64,000 nucleotides of DNA. Origin: Nematostella vectensis. Lineage: Eukaryota; Cnidaria; Anthozoa; Actiniaria; Edwardsiidae. The DNA lies in the NCBI RefSeq assembly GCF_932526225.1, contig NC_064037.1, forward strand, positions 1,552,001-1,616,000. The letters run 5' to 3'. The position numbers were made by a program, and so were the translations under genes. How positions within the stretch are numbered: position 1 is the first letter of the stretch; every line of letters starts with the position of its first letter. Positions 27,301 to 42,300 of the stretch are shown in pieces. Below the pieces are notes generated by a model that was not told the origin of the DNA, searched no databases, and worked only from the letters and a program-made list of their open reading frames with translations.

Positions 27301-30300
27301 AAAAGCCTTAATTTAAGTCCTCTTATTATTTTCTTAGCTCTCTTAAAATACCAAGACAAAATACATGATTCCAGCCGCCTTCAAAACTACCTCAAAACTT
27401 TGTTTATTCGTCCCCATTCCCTCACCAGGCAAATCGACATTCACAGGTCACAAGCAGGTGTAGTTTAGTGTTGATCGTGCTGAATCAACGATAACTGCTA
27501 TTCGCGAGTAACACTAAGCAATGTAACCACAATTGTTATACGCGGTCTTCAATCGTGTGTCTCCAAACGCACATCCTTAGAACTTGAATTTACCCTTAAG
27601 CATAGTCAGCCATCGTAACGCGGTTTACGAAAAATCGGAGAATCTTCTTAAAAACTGGAATCTCTCTTGATCTTTATGTGAACATATGGCTTGCCCGTCT
27701 GATACGGAAAATAACGTGAACGTAAGATAATATTTTCTTCTTTTTGCCACGATAGTATCGGTATAATTTTGTGACCGCTTCTTGTTGTAAGATTATCCAG
27801 CTTTGATGTATAATAACCAATTAACCCAATAATTTATCACTTCTAGTAGCTTTTACTTACCAGAAAATATAATTCCATAATAAAATATAGTAAGATAATG
27901 TTTTCTGGGAACTGTTTAGATATCTTTTTCATGACTCGTTCGCCGGTCTCATTGATTGACGTACTTTCAACAGGCGTCGCTGGAGATGGCCGAGTACGGC
28001 CTTGATCTACCGTCGACCCAGAAGTGTCTTCAAGAGCACCACGGAGAGCACGACCTCGTTATCGCGTTTGACGACGAACTCGCGGCCGCCAAGAAATACG
28101 AGGTGGGATACGAATCATCAGTGAACACGAGTGCGCGGGGGATAACGGTATGTTAAGGGAACACATGGGGGCGCGGGGGATGACAATATGTTAAGGGAAC
28201 ACATGGGGGCGCGGGGGATGACGGTATGTTAAGGGAACACATGGGGGCGCGGGGGATGACGGTATGTTAAGGGAACACATGGGGGCGCGGGGGATGACGG
28301 TATGTTAAGGGAACACATGGGGGCGCGGGGGATGACGGTATGTTAAGGGAACACATGGGGGCGCGGGGGATGACGGTATGTTAAGGGAACACATGAGGGC
28401 GCGGGGGATGACGGTATGTTAAGGAAACACATGGGGGCGCGGGGGATGACGGTATGTTAAGGGAACACATGGGGGCGCGGGGGATGACGGTATGTTAAGG
28501 GAACACATGGGGGCGCGGGGGATGACGGTATGTTAAGGGAACACATGGGGGCGCGGAGGATGACGGTAAGTTAAGTGTGCTCAGATATGAGACTGGGTTA
28601 AAAGCGTATATGACTGAAAAAAAAAAGGGTCAAAAGGGTCCACCCCTGAAGGATCAACAAGAAGTTTTAATGCATGAATGCATGGTTGTGAAGCAAACGT
28701 AGCTGCATGCTCGGTTTGCTTTTGTCGTCAAGTAAATTGCACTGCTCCGTGCTGCTACTCCCGATCAATTACTGTGTTGTTTTCTTTCCCAGGTTGAAGA
28801 TCCCTCACTAAAGCCTAAAATCTTGGAGTTACACGAGGAATACGTTACGCTAGTGGTAAGATGGTGTAACAAATAGAAAACTAAGTGGTCTGTGGTTGGT
28901 GGAAATAAGTTCTTATTCCCCTCATTCTTCTTTATTCGTTCCTCATTTCCCCTTTTCTTTTTCAGACGGCGTCTGTAGAGCGCATGCGCCACTTGAAAAG
29001 CCTCGTCGAGTTCATGAGCGAGGCTACCAAGGAACTCATCTGGATGAACCAACGAGAGGAGCCCGAGGTGTCACGTGACTGGGCACGCGCTGACCTTGAC
29101 CTTGCAGACCTTGCTACCTATGGCCAGGTAATCCGCCAAGTTTATCATTTGGGGTCATTACATAGGACTGGGTTAGAAATGTGAATGGTTAAAGAGTAAA
29201 TAGTACATAACAGGCGGATTGCCTTGTATTCACGCACAAGCTATTTCACTCATGCCGAATTCTTTTAGTTTTCCTCTAAATATTCCTTCCATTTTCCAGG
29301 AACTTCTCTTGGAAATCAAGGACCATGAGCCTCACTACCAGGGTATCGTTGCCAAGGGTAACGGAATGGTCCAATCAGGACACCCCGCACCAGGCCCCAT
29401 CGAGGCTTACCTCAGCGCCATGAGCAGCCAGTGGTGGTGGATCAACCAACTGACACTCGCGTTTGACGAGCATTTGAAGAACGCTCAGATACACCAACAG
29501 GTTTGACTAACATAAGGGGAAGAGTCTGAGTACCACCAGGCTTAGAGGAGAGGGGAAGGGGGGGGGGGGGGGGTGACGAGCATTTGAAGAACGCTCAGAT
29601 ACACCAACAGGTTTGACTAACATAAGGGGAAGAGTCCGAGTACCAACAGGCTTAGAGGAGGGGGGGGTGGGTGACGAGCATTTGAAGAACGCTCAGATAC
29701 ACCAACAGGTTTGACTAACATAAGGGGAAGAGTCTGAGTACCACCAGGCTTAGAGGAGAGGGGAAGGGGGGGGGGAGGGTGACGAGCATTTGAAGAACGT
29801 GAAAATGCTGTCTATTCTATTGTTCCTTGCTCTTTCCTAAAACCACTTTGTTCTGTTTTTAAAATGCCCTTCTCCGTTAGGAGATTGTATAATCTTTTGT
29901 TCATAATTTACATAAAAACTTTCCCTAACGTAGACAAAAGGGTTGTAGGGTAAACCCCAGAGTTTAATATTTTGTTGAAAAGGTTACCGAGGTAACTTTT
30001 CAAGATCCTTTTGCTGCACTTTAGAAATTCGTTCAATATGTTGTCCGCGCTTGGTGCCTTCCCAGATTTTATTTTTTCTATGGCTTTTATAATTTCTTCC
30101 TCGCTTATTCTGTAGTCCAGGGGCCCCCTTCCGATAGTTTCCATGATCTATTCGTCCGTTTTCCTCGGGCTGTGCTTTATTTGTCGCGTTCAAATTTTTG
30201 GTGATCCCTGAGTATAGTGATGACGGTGATCCCTGAGTATGGTGATCCCTGTGTTCCAGTTCCAAGGTGACGCCCAGGCCGCGGAACAGAAGATGGTCCA

Positions 30301-33300
30301 TTTCATCGATCAGCTCAACACAGTGTATGGTGTCCAGTCCATCCCGGACAAGCAGACGGCTACTTCCAGACTCCACAAACTCGGTGTAAGTCCGCGTGAC
30401 CAGCCCTCCCCCCCATCGAATGTCACGCAACTTCCCTAGGCCTTCCTCACGGCCACAAGTGTATAGCCATTATTGTCATTATTGCCATGTATTGTCCATG
30501 CGTCGTTTCGTTACCACAAAAAGTACACTCAGGAAATGTCCCAAGCGCTAGACGCCATCTCAAGCGAGGCCTTTACCCCTCTTCTGATCATTGCGCATCT
30601 TCTCCTTTCTGTTGCTGGACCCTGGTCGGCATACAAATATACGAAAATGCAAGGCGATGAGTACTCCGTCACGCATTCTTACGTCACGTGTGTCACAACG
30701 AAAATGGCACGACCTCTTGTCACGTAAGGGTAGCACAATAAGTTGTAGACAGAAGCTGGAAGTTAGTAAAAATCCGGAAAAAAAAGAGCACGTCTGTTTT
30801 GACAAACGTTTCGAGGCGGGTCCGAATTATACTGAGTGTACATCATATCCCTTCAACTACCTGAGTCTTCTACAAATTTCCCCGTTTATTACCGTACCTA
30901 ACGATGTTTTCCTGTCTTTGTTAATCTCGAAAACCCCAAACAGGTCCCCATATTATCGACAAGCAAACCGCAAAAAATAATCCCTGAGAATGTTATCGCG
31001 CTATTTCAAGATTATTCTCTAATTTGTTTTTACACGTTTCGCTCTTGATAACCTTAGAGGCGGATGGAATTCGTCTCGCCTCAGATCCTTACCCAATTAG
31101 ATCGTCAAAATAGTGGGCGTCGGTATTTTTTTTAACTATGGATGTTGACATGGGGCAGTTTTCCAAGCCGCAAATCGCTTGAACATTACGCGTTAAATCA
31201 TTCATAAGTATTACTTCCACAGGCTTAACTCTTGAATTGTTTATTTTGACACGGAAGGCCCTATCTCAGCCCTAATGTTTGGAGCTGGATACAATGTACA
31301 AATGTTATTCTGTTTATTCAAGTTATCATTTATTTATCATGTTAGTCCAGTTTTGGGGTAATTACATAATCTCGCTGCTGGAGTCTCTGCAAGAATTTAA
31401 CTACTTATTTGAATGAGGTTTCCCTGCTAGCATGGGTGAATTCACAGAAAAAAGTGATAGCAAGGCTTTGTGGCATTATCAATAAAATGCAACATAAAAC
31501 GAGTTGTAAAACAAAAGTTATTTTAACATTGTGCGTCATCTTCGAGATAAGAAAACTGTTTTTGTTACTGAGTCATTGTTTTTATTTTCATTTATTTTTC
31601 GAGCCTTCTTGTCTTGTAGTCCTAGCAACGGCTGAAAAATGACTCTCCTATAGTTTGACAACTCGGACTTCCGTTTCTTCGCGGAATAGATGGCAAACGC
31701 CTCTTTCGCCCGAGGCAATTTAACCACGTGGTTATTATTAATATTGGTCGCTGTTTTGGTCTAGGTTGAATTATCTCGAGTTTATGCAGTGTAAGACCCC
31801 TTGAGTTGTCCAAAAGAAAAACTTGACCCTATTTACGCCCTATATTATTCTATACAACAAGCTAGCGAATTTATTATTTATAATCTTTTCTTTCAAATAA
31901 CAGCAAAAGCACATTTTACATAAGAAATGGAAATAATTTTTTGTATTAAATTTTTGGGATGTTAACACCAATGTTTAGTAATTGAGTGACTTAAAAGGAT
32001 CGGCTTTTACTAACCCTTCTCTGTGGGAGTAAAGAAGTTCTGAATCAAACAAAACTACTTAAAGATCCACTCAACCTTTTTGAATGATTGGCTCTGCTGA
32101 CACTAATGGCGTCTAATGGTTTAGTAACACAATTTTAGTCACGCTATAACACTTAAACATTTCCCTCTGGGAATTTTTATTTTTGATAATTGTGACTTTA
32201 AAATCTAGCCTGGTATTTTTTTGTTTCTTTTATGTTCATTCTTTGTTCAAAGGGCACTGCTATAAACCGTCTATTAATATTTTACTTTGCGAACTAATTA
32301 GCATGCGGTGTCGGCGTGCGTGCTTTGTGAAGCACTTGCACGATATCAAATTCCCACCAGCTCTGTTCGGCGCGCGTGTGAGTTCACGTAAAGGACTGGA
32401 TCCGGCGACACAATAATACCCGGAGAAAAACAACTCCATACGCGCCTGCGAAGGCTACAGGATCATAACCTTTGTACAAATAGTCGATTATGTGTGTTTT
32501 GCAAGCGGCTGTTTCGTGGAATGCTGTCTTGTCGGGAATCACAACAATATGGTGCTAGTCGACTACTTTGAATATTTACTCGCGAAATTGGCGCCATTTT
32601 AGAAATCAAAATTCTGTTTCCCGGGCTTGCATTTGAAGGATGATTCCATACTGTTTTAAATACTGGACTGATTTGATTTTCACGGCAAATATCAAGTGCT
32701 CTAGGTGACTGTTGGAGTACTGTCTATTTGCCTTTTACAAGGATTCATGGTGGCAGTACTTCTGGGCTCGAAGTAATCCTTTATTTACAAGCGCGAACAC
32801 AAGGGATTTGATTTCTCGCCATCTCGTGCTTTAGCATGTGTGTGGCCATACACTGGACCCTGGTTCCTCTGCTGGAATTCATTTTATTTGCGTTTACGCT
32901 ATTGCTTTTGTCCTGTGCTACGCTGATTGTATACATAATTTCATCCACTGAGGCTACAGAGCCCACGTCGCTTGGACACCGCGTATCGAGATTTCTCACT
33001 TCCTCAATTTCTAGAACAGCTAGCATGCTAGCTAGACCACCTTATTATATTTATTCATCCCTCAGAAGAACTTTACACAGCGCGGCGAATGTCATTCGAT
33101 GGAAAAATAGTACAGAGGCTGCATTCGACCATGAGAAAATTCTGCATGACAGTCGCTGGGAAAGGTTTTGGAGAGAACGGGTTCTCCCTGCAGATTCAGA
33201 ACTTTCGCACTCAGATATTCCCTTAGATGCGTTTCCTGTTGTTCGCCAGACCAAACTGGGTGTTGTGGTCGCCTATTCCTTGGATTATGTGAAGGATATT

Positions 33301-36300
33301 TTTGCTCGTAAAGCTTCTGAGCCTAGTGTAGCAGGTCCGAAGGAGCGCTATGTGTTGTTATTACGGAGTCCAAAGCTCGATACACAAGTGCAATTGGAAC
33401 CTTTATTTAAAGATGTCGTGACCGATATGCTACAATTCAAACAGGTTTGTATGCACGGTGGTCTAAAGATGTGTTGAATTTAACGTGACACGTGTATTTC
33501 CTTGAGGCCCCCGTCACATTCAGAACTATTCAAATTTATAACTTTTCGCGCGAATAATCGATTCTTGTAACCGAGAGAAAAGTACTTAGACATTTCTATC
33601 GAGTAGATTAACAAATCTTCAAATTATGTCGATTAATTAGCTAGATGTTTTAATAAATTAGATCTATAGACTAATGTGAGAAGTTTGGTCTGGTGTTTTC
33701 ATCGATTTTTGGGAGTTTTGTGTAGACATATTTCCCACGAGCTCGTGATTCCGCTTTGCCGCCTCTAAAGTTTCTGTCGCATGTCAACCTGTTCCTCCAC
33801 AAATTTCTAAATCGTATTAGCTTTGAATTCGAGTTGTTTTCTGTTTGCACACCCTCGAAAATGTTTAACAAAGTTTTATGGTCGATAACTTTGCAAATAC
33901 TCTTTTATTTTCAAGGATAATATTTGTTTTGCATATATTCCAGACAAAATGCTCGCACTGTCGAACAACATGCAAATTATTTTGGAAAACCATTTAGTGA
34001 CAACACAAACGAAAGCCATTTTACTGCAGTATTTGATCTAGATATATTTTTCACGAGTAATGTATCTTATTTGATACATATTTTTTAATGTTGTATTTTT
34101 TATCTCGCCCTTTTATTGGAGCTATATTCACCATGACTTTATTATATACTTTATTATAAAGATAAATTCGCTTTCTAGTTTAGACTATAATTTACTATAA
34201 AGTACTTCTCTTGATAAACTTTGCCTCATTTTTCATGTTTTATGGTAATACAAAGGTTTTATCATGGTATAATTTGATTGTCTGTCAGTAACCCAAACAC
34301 TAAATAACAGCAACCACAAATTTCTTATTTTATCAGTATTTTGTTACATTTCCTTGATAAAATTATTTTAACATAGACTGACTATTTGTATTTTTATGCT
34401 GATAATGTAAAACCCATTTATCACAGTATTGAATGTCATTAGATAATGATTATCTATTTAACAAATTGGCAGATTTCCACAAGCATTTAGCCAGTATAAA
34501 CCATTTGTATTGAGAATCAGGGCTATGTATGAAAAAGAATTTATTTATGTGAAATTCTAACCTATTGGGCCTTCAATGTTGAAGTATTAGAAAAAAAAAA
34601 AATGATTTTTTGTCCTACCATCTGTCATTGGCAGTCAGCATACCAAGGATTAATTAGCACCTATAATTAGTAAAATGATTTGTGAAAGTAACCTTGTCAA
34701 TCCTAAATCTATCTCTTAGCTTAGTATCAATTTGCAGAAAAAAATACATATGATATAATGTCATTTAAGGTAATGCATGTGTGCTGACCACATCTCTCAC
34801 TTACGTTAGTGTGAGGAACATTATTTGCACAAAATCTTTCCTAACCTGATCCAGCTTATGTTAATTGTGGTCCATACAACAGCACTCATAAATTGACACT
34901 TGTAAATCACGAATTAGAGGGCGCACACCTTTATCATCAGCAGATGCTGCGCACACTCCCCAAACTAGATTGTAACACAAGAAAACATTTTCATTGTTGT
35001 ATAAAAGAAATTTATCTCATTTTTTTCATATAAACACATAACAGTCACTTTTGCCCATGACACGCTGGACATCATCTGTGCATCTATTAGTGGACAGACA
35101 CAAAAATTAGATCTATTTGCTAAATTATTTATCCTTGTATCACAAACACTAAAGCACATGGAAAGGCCATCTCCCATATTACTCTTGAACTGCCAATCAA
35201 TAATTTGTTTCATAATAGTATCATAATTATTTCATTTTTAATTTTATGAGGGACTATCTTCATTACTATCTAATATATTAATTTGACTTGTTTGGCTTTT
35301 TCTGGACCAAGATTTATTCTATTCTTATAGGAGATGAAGCAAGAGCTGATAGATTATAAAGACATTATCAGCTCACTACAACTGCTAAGCAAGCAGGTGA
35401 CCCCAATGAAGCAGAGAAAGTCAAAGTTACGGCAAAAGACTTCTGTCAAGGCTGTGTGCAGTTATAAAAATATGCAGGTTTGTGGAGGCTGTCATATTCT
35501 TTATCATGTGGCATGACAGGAATATTGATATTTACCTTCACATGGGGGCACTATGCTCTCTTTCCAATAGAAAATACTCAAAATTTTAAAAAAGCTGATC
35601 TGTTTCCTCTATTTTAATATTTAATTAAAATTTTTATATTAGAAAAATGATGCCAGAAGTCAGTAAAGCCAAACAGATTGGCCAAATTGAAAATATACAC
35701 AATCCCTCAGCTTTTTGATTTTTTGCATATACCGTACTCAGTTACAGCCCTACTGTTGTTTTTGTTTTCCAAAAAGGCTTGACTATTCAGATCATTAGAG
35801 GCTATTCACTGACCTTTTATGTTTTTGTAGAACACTGTCGAGCAGGGAGAAGAATACACGCTGTTTGATAATACAGAGCATCATGCATGGAAGGTAAGTA
35901 GCGCTGAGGAAGTCTATTCCCATAACATCTTAGTTAAGGTAGTAACAATCATCTTTGATAGTCTTCCTTAAAGTCTATCCCGCCTGCTGTGTGACCTTAC
36001 TCGCCAAGGACTGCTTTGTGACCCTGTTCTCTCTCCTGTCTGCTGTGTGACCTTACTCGCCAAGGACTGCTTTGTGACCCTGTACTTTCTCCACTGAGTG
36101 GCCCTGAGAGGGGTACTTGGGGCAAGATGTAATCTTTAATACAGCTGTATGATGTATGATTTTGTTCATGCAGTACATCCTTGCTTTATCCATCCTTGCT
36201 TTTTCCTTTAGCTGTATTTTTCTGGTTTTCCAGACCATGAAACAGCAAGTGCATTAAAAATACATGTCATGTGAGCTTTCACATTTTGCTGCACTACTGT

Positions 36301-39300
36301 ACATTTGCACATGTCATATTCTAGGCTTTCATTTTCCTTTTATCATATGTTAGCCTTTATTTACTTCCCATTATGTTCCTCTCCAAAGTAGTCATGACTC
36401 CCTCTCATTAACCCACACCATACTTCCATCCCTTTATGTGCTTTAATCTTTATTTACAATGTTTTAATATCCCTCTTTAACCAAGCAATTACAATGACAA
36501 AACCTTACCCATCAGTAATTTATGTAATTTGTGGCTTGGGCTGTGGTTAGACGCATTCGTTATTATCTTATGTGTTAACATATCATGGCTTTTGTGATGT
36601 TAAGGTTGCCTCTAGCCCTGGAGAGCAGTCTGAAGTTCCCTCTGTCTGTTTTGTTATCCCTGCTCCTGACTTAGAGGCAATAGATTTCGCTACAAGGTAT
36701 GAAAAGTGTGTTTTATGAGGAAATTTCACTTTTGTGCAATTAAGCCTGATTAATGTTTTTCTGTATGCCTAGGAGTTTACAAAACGTGAAGTTTACCATA
36801 GTAGTTGCACAAAGCTATCCGTGGTTAACAAGATAGGCTGTTTGTCTACAACATTCTTTACTTTTTAACCTATGACAGCAGTACTCCATTTGGCCAATGA
36901 TTAAGACATGTGACTACGCTGAAATAGACAATGTTGTACTTAACAATTAGGCATAATTTTTGCATGTGTTTTTACTCTAATAGAAGACCTCACACCATGT
37001 TAGTCGGACATGCACAGTGTGCCATTTAGAGCACATTCTGTACTAGCATTGTTACATATTAAAGCATAGGAATGCATCGAGTGTCTGTATATAAGCTCAT
37101 TGCATTGACTTTCCTGATAATTTATTTGATTCTTTTACTTTTATTTATTATTTACTTGAAATAGTTCAGTATTATTGTAAATTGATCTTGTTTCACTTGC
37201 TCATCTGGGGCTTTTCCATGCAGACTTGAGATCCAGTACAAGCACTTGCTGACGCTATGGAGGACTCGGCACTCGAATCTCAAACAGGCACTAGCCAAGG
37301 AGCAAGTATTCACCAACATCAAAGTTGTAAAGTCAACCATACCACACCAGGTTTGTACTACCTCCATAATATGAACGGAAGGGTACTATTAGCAGTACAA
37401 ACAATATAGTATCACTTCTCTAAACCGACCAATACACATCCTTTGTAACATGTACAGTGTGTTGTTGGCTGCAGTACAGACAATATAGTATCGCCTCTCT
37501 AAATTGACCAATACCTTTGTAACAAGTTAAGTAAGGTTTTGTTTGCAGTACAGACAATATAGTATCACCTCTCTAAATTGACCAATACCTCCACCCTCAT
37601 TAGCGTGAACTCACTGGAAACAACTAGAAGAACTGTAGTAGATCTTACAGTGTTTAACTCTTTTTTTTTTACAGGCACTCCCCCAACTTGCCCTGGCTGG
37701 TAGCAAAGACGTGGAACAACTATTGAAAGAGATGCAAGATGGTGACCAGGAGATCATAGGCATTACAGAACAGCTCGTCAGTGAGCAGGCCCCAGAGAGC
37801 ACTGATGGAACTGCCTTCAGTAGGACCTATCAGACCCCTCAAGCTATGGATGAGGTACTGTTTGAGCTTAATATATCATGATGTATGTGGGGTGCGGCGA
37901 CTGAAATGAAATAGCCAATTACTAATATAAATCTTTTCACTGCTGAATTATGAGTTTGTAGATTTTGTTTATGGTTGTGTTCAGATTTCTTGTGAAATGC
38001 ATGGGTTTCAGAGCCTCTTAAACCCAGAGTATCTGGGAGATTTAAGACAAGTAAAACGTGTGAAAGTAGTGTTCCAGCTGATATTATTTTTGTCACTAAT
38101 CATTCGCTTATGTCTTTCTTTGAGCAGAAGAGGGTTGAGCAAACTTTAAAAGAACTCACAAAATGGCTAAATGACACTCATTCACTCATCAACACAAAGT
38201 CTGAAGAGACTCTAAACATGGATCACATTCCTACGCAACTACAGGAGATCAAGGTGACACTGTTAGAGCATAAGGGATTGGCATCAGAATAAGTTCAACA
38301 TGCTGTTATTGATATATCAGGATGATATGGGGGGAGGGAACTGTATTTTATTGTACATTTATGTAGGCTGTATAGAAATACAGTGGCATATCTACAGATG
38401 CAGCGGCCATCTTTAGGACTTTGCAGGGCTTGAACTAAAGGGATAATACTAAAAGTACTGCAAGAGCCACGTCAGCGAAATGTCTAATTTATGTTAGTGG
38501 CCCACTAAAGAAGGGTGGGAGAGGGGGGCAGGGGTGGATCTAGCTTTTCACTTAAGCGAGAGTTTGGCCCAGTGATGAAAAGGGGGGGGGGGTAATTATT
38601 TTTTATGCATTAGGCTTTGTGGCAGCAAATTGGGATTTAATCCCCCCGATCCCGCCCCTGGGGGGGGGGCAGGTGTTTTACTAATAAGATATGAAAGAGC
38701 AAGAAGTGACCGAGGCTTCACCACCTCAACACCCCTTCACCCCCCCCCCCCCCCCAAAAAAAAATGTCTAGTTATGGCCATGAAGGGTGTCTCTCAAAAA
38801 CAAGATATGGTTGGGTCATGGGGTTCCTACTGCCCTTGCTCCAGTTGATATGAATTCACCCTTCTCTTCTTACCCTCTGCTGTATTTGTGTTTAGGATCT
38901 CCAAGATGCTCCAGTTGATATGAATTCACCCTTCTCTTCTTACCCTCTGCTGTATTTGTGTGTAGGATCTCCAAGATGCTCCAGTTGATATGAATTCACC
39001 CTTCTCTTCTTACCTTCTGCTGTATTTGTGTGTAGGATCTCCAAGATGAGCGGGTCACCACACGCCAGCCTCAGCTTGAGGCTTTACAAACCACGCTTAC
39101 CGCCAAGATGGACCCACACTTACAGCGCAAACTTGAGACTGTCGTCACCAAATGGAAAGCCACAACATGCTCAATGGATGAGTGGCAGAAGATGTAAGTA
39201 ATGCATTTGAAGCTAGGAATCCTTAAAGGGGTGGTGCTGACAATATAAACTTATCCAAAAAAGGTTGTCAGTGCAAATGGCGAATGGCAAATAACAAATG

Positions 39301-42300
39301 GCAGTTCTAAGCCCGAACGGTGCTTCTGAGTACTAATCATTCATAAAATTAAAGGTGTTAAATAAAGTCTAGCAATGTCAGAGACATACATTGATGATCT
39401 TTAATGGATAATTGTTTGATTTATCCATATTCTTCAGCATTTAGTAGAAATTTTATGAGATCCATGGTTCCTTTCGGTCCTAGAACTGCCATTTGCCAAT
39501 CGCCATTTGCCGTTTTGCACTGACAACGTTTTTTGAAATAGGTATATGTAGCATAATGGTTGGTGGTGGATTTAAGCAGCCATAAATTTCTTCTTCGATT
39601 ATTTGATGTGAGAAATGGGCCCCAGGACTTCTGACATCCATTCCATACGCCTCTGTAGTAAGACGCATTAGATTATGTCTATTAGCTGAACTTGCTTCCA
39701 TATATCAATTTTTTTACCATCATTCAGCACCCAGGGAGGCACCAATATCTGCTTTTTTTTAAACTTTGACATTTATTTTAAGTGTTGATTGCTTTTGTAT
39801 GGTGTGTGTAAAAAACATGTCATAATAATGATCCTGTTATCAACTTGTAGGCTCGAGTTTGTTCTTCACGTGACGACTTTCATTAGGGAGCTCTCTGATT
39901 GGCTGCACCGAGTCGAGATTATCTTGATCCAACAACCAGGACTTACTGCTGACCTCCGAGAAGTGCAGGCTCAGCTCTCCCAACTAGAGGTACGGATTTG
40001 GTATGAAACCCTGTGCAAATGAGAAGAAGTGAATTGTATCAGCTTGAATCATGATGAATCAACTCTGCAGTTTAAACCACAGCTAAATTATATTTTTAAA
40101 GTATCAAATAATAAAGGAAAACATATTAAAAACAAGTTTGGTTTTGAATATTAAATCAAGCTGGATGATTTTGGTAGACCACTGATTCGTGTTAATTTCT
40201 GCAGAGCATTAGCGAGAAAGAGATTATTCCACGCTTGAATAAGATTGAGGATGTCCAGCTTGCGTTACCCCAGCTGCGAGAACTAGATCGAGCTCACACC
40301 CAGGACCTTCTTGATAGATGGGATCAGGTGAGTTACTAGGGGAGGGGTGGGTGGGGAAAGTCTTCGTGCGAGAACTAGACCGAGCGCACACCCAGGACCT
40401 TCTTGATAGATGGGATCAGGTGAGTTACCAGGGGAGGGGTGGGTGAGGCAATTTTTTTTTGGGGGGAGGGGTCTACCTGTGAGAGCTGGATTGAGCACAC
40501 ACCCATAACCTTCTTGATGGATGGTACCAGGTAAGTTATGGGGATAGGGGTTGGGGGGAGGCAGAAAAGGCTTTTGTAGAGAAAGAGAGACAGATAGAGA
40601 CATGAGTAGATTTTCTTGTAATGTAAAAACGATTGCAGCCATGTTATAACGTCATTTTCTCCGCCAGTAAGTAATAATGTGACAACTTGTTTGCAGGTGA
40701 CAGAGCAAGTTGATGAGCGCATGCGCAGACTCGCCCGTGGTTTACAGGGCCTTCATGGATTCCAAACACCGCTGGCCGCGGAACGGACATGGCTGGATGA
40801 GGCAGAGCTTAAAGCCGAGGAGTTACGGTCAGCGGAAGAGCATGCGCAAAGCGTGGAGCAGAGAATGGAAGAGCTCACGGTGAGCTACGTAATATCCCCT
40901 CACCCCCCTTCATATAACTTTCCGTAGTTATTCATGTTATTTATTCTTCTACATGGAATCCATGTTGCTATTTATTAAGCACTACATAGAAAAAAAACAA
41001 GTTTAACAGCAAGTAAACACAGAAAAATATGAAGTACTAGACGCAATATTTAGTTGCCAAGAGCGTTTTTAAGTTTTAGGCAAAAAAGCTATTTGTCCGA
41101 AAACCTTTATGCCCAAGTGATACTATTTTTTGTGAAAATGTTTCTGACCATAAAAACCGCGCGCAAAGCATTTGTTTCACAAAAATATTCTTTATTTTCA
41201 GAACTTCTATACCGAGGTGTGCAGACACGAGACCCCGGTTAAGACGTGCACAACCGACGGGGATGACTACACGAATGAGTCAAAGGTACGGCCTATCTGA
41301 TAGCAAACTATTATTGTCGTAGCATGCCTGTGGTGCTATAGCCCGCGAGAACTGGAAACGAGTCCCTGATGGAGGTCTGTACGTACAAAAAAACTTCCAG
41401 ATTCCCCAGTCAAAATAGACAGATAAAACCTCCATTAAGCGGACACCCAATTTAACGGATACATCTTTCGCGGCTTCGAGGTTGTCCGTTTATGAAGGTT
41501 CCATTGTATAACGGTTCCATTGTATAACGGTTACATGTTTTGGCCACGAGGGTGTCCGGTATATGGAGGTTGTACTGTTTAATTGATACTGTATTTTCTT
41601 ACACCCCTTGTGTTTCATATGTCTAGGACTTCGAGGACTCGCTAGAAAGATACCGACGCAGTCTGCACCACCTGCCCGAGTCTCGAGAAAAAGAGAATTC
41701 TGCACTTGGGGCAGCGAGGAGAGGCCGAGAAACGATACGAGCGAATACGGCCGAGACGCGACTGCGATACGAGCGCTTGATGGCCGAGGTCCAGGGTGTT
41801 ATGGAGGTGAGGGAATCACTCGGTCAGAACTGTTGGTGTTTATCAAGATACTGTTTATTCCGTGTATATATATATATTTTTTTTGCGATGCGTATTCAAT
41901 TTTTGTGATTGTGGTGGTGTTGCTAGTGATAGTGTAATAGTAGATGGATGGTGATGATGATACTCAATGATGGTGATGATGATACCCAATCATGGTGATG
42001 ATGATACCCAATGATGGTGATGATGATACCCAATGATGGTGATGATGATACCCAATGATGGTGATGATGATACTCAATGATGGTGATGATGATACACAAT
42101 GATGGTGATGATGATACTCAATGATGGTGATGATGATACTCAATGATGGTGAGGTTGATACTCAATGATGGTGAGGTTGATACTCAATGATGGTGATGAT
42201 GATACTCAATGATGGTGATGATGATACTCAATGATGGTGAGGTTGATAATCAATTGGTGACGACGATAGTGCTCGTGGTGGTGACTAAATGATAGTATTG

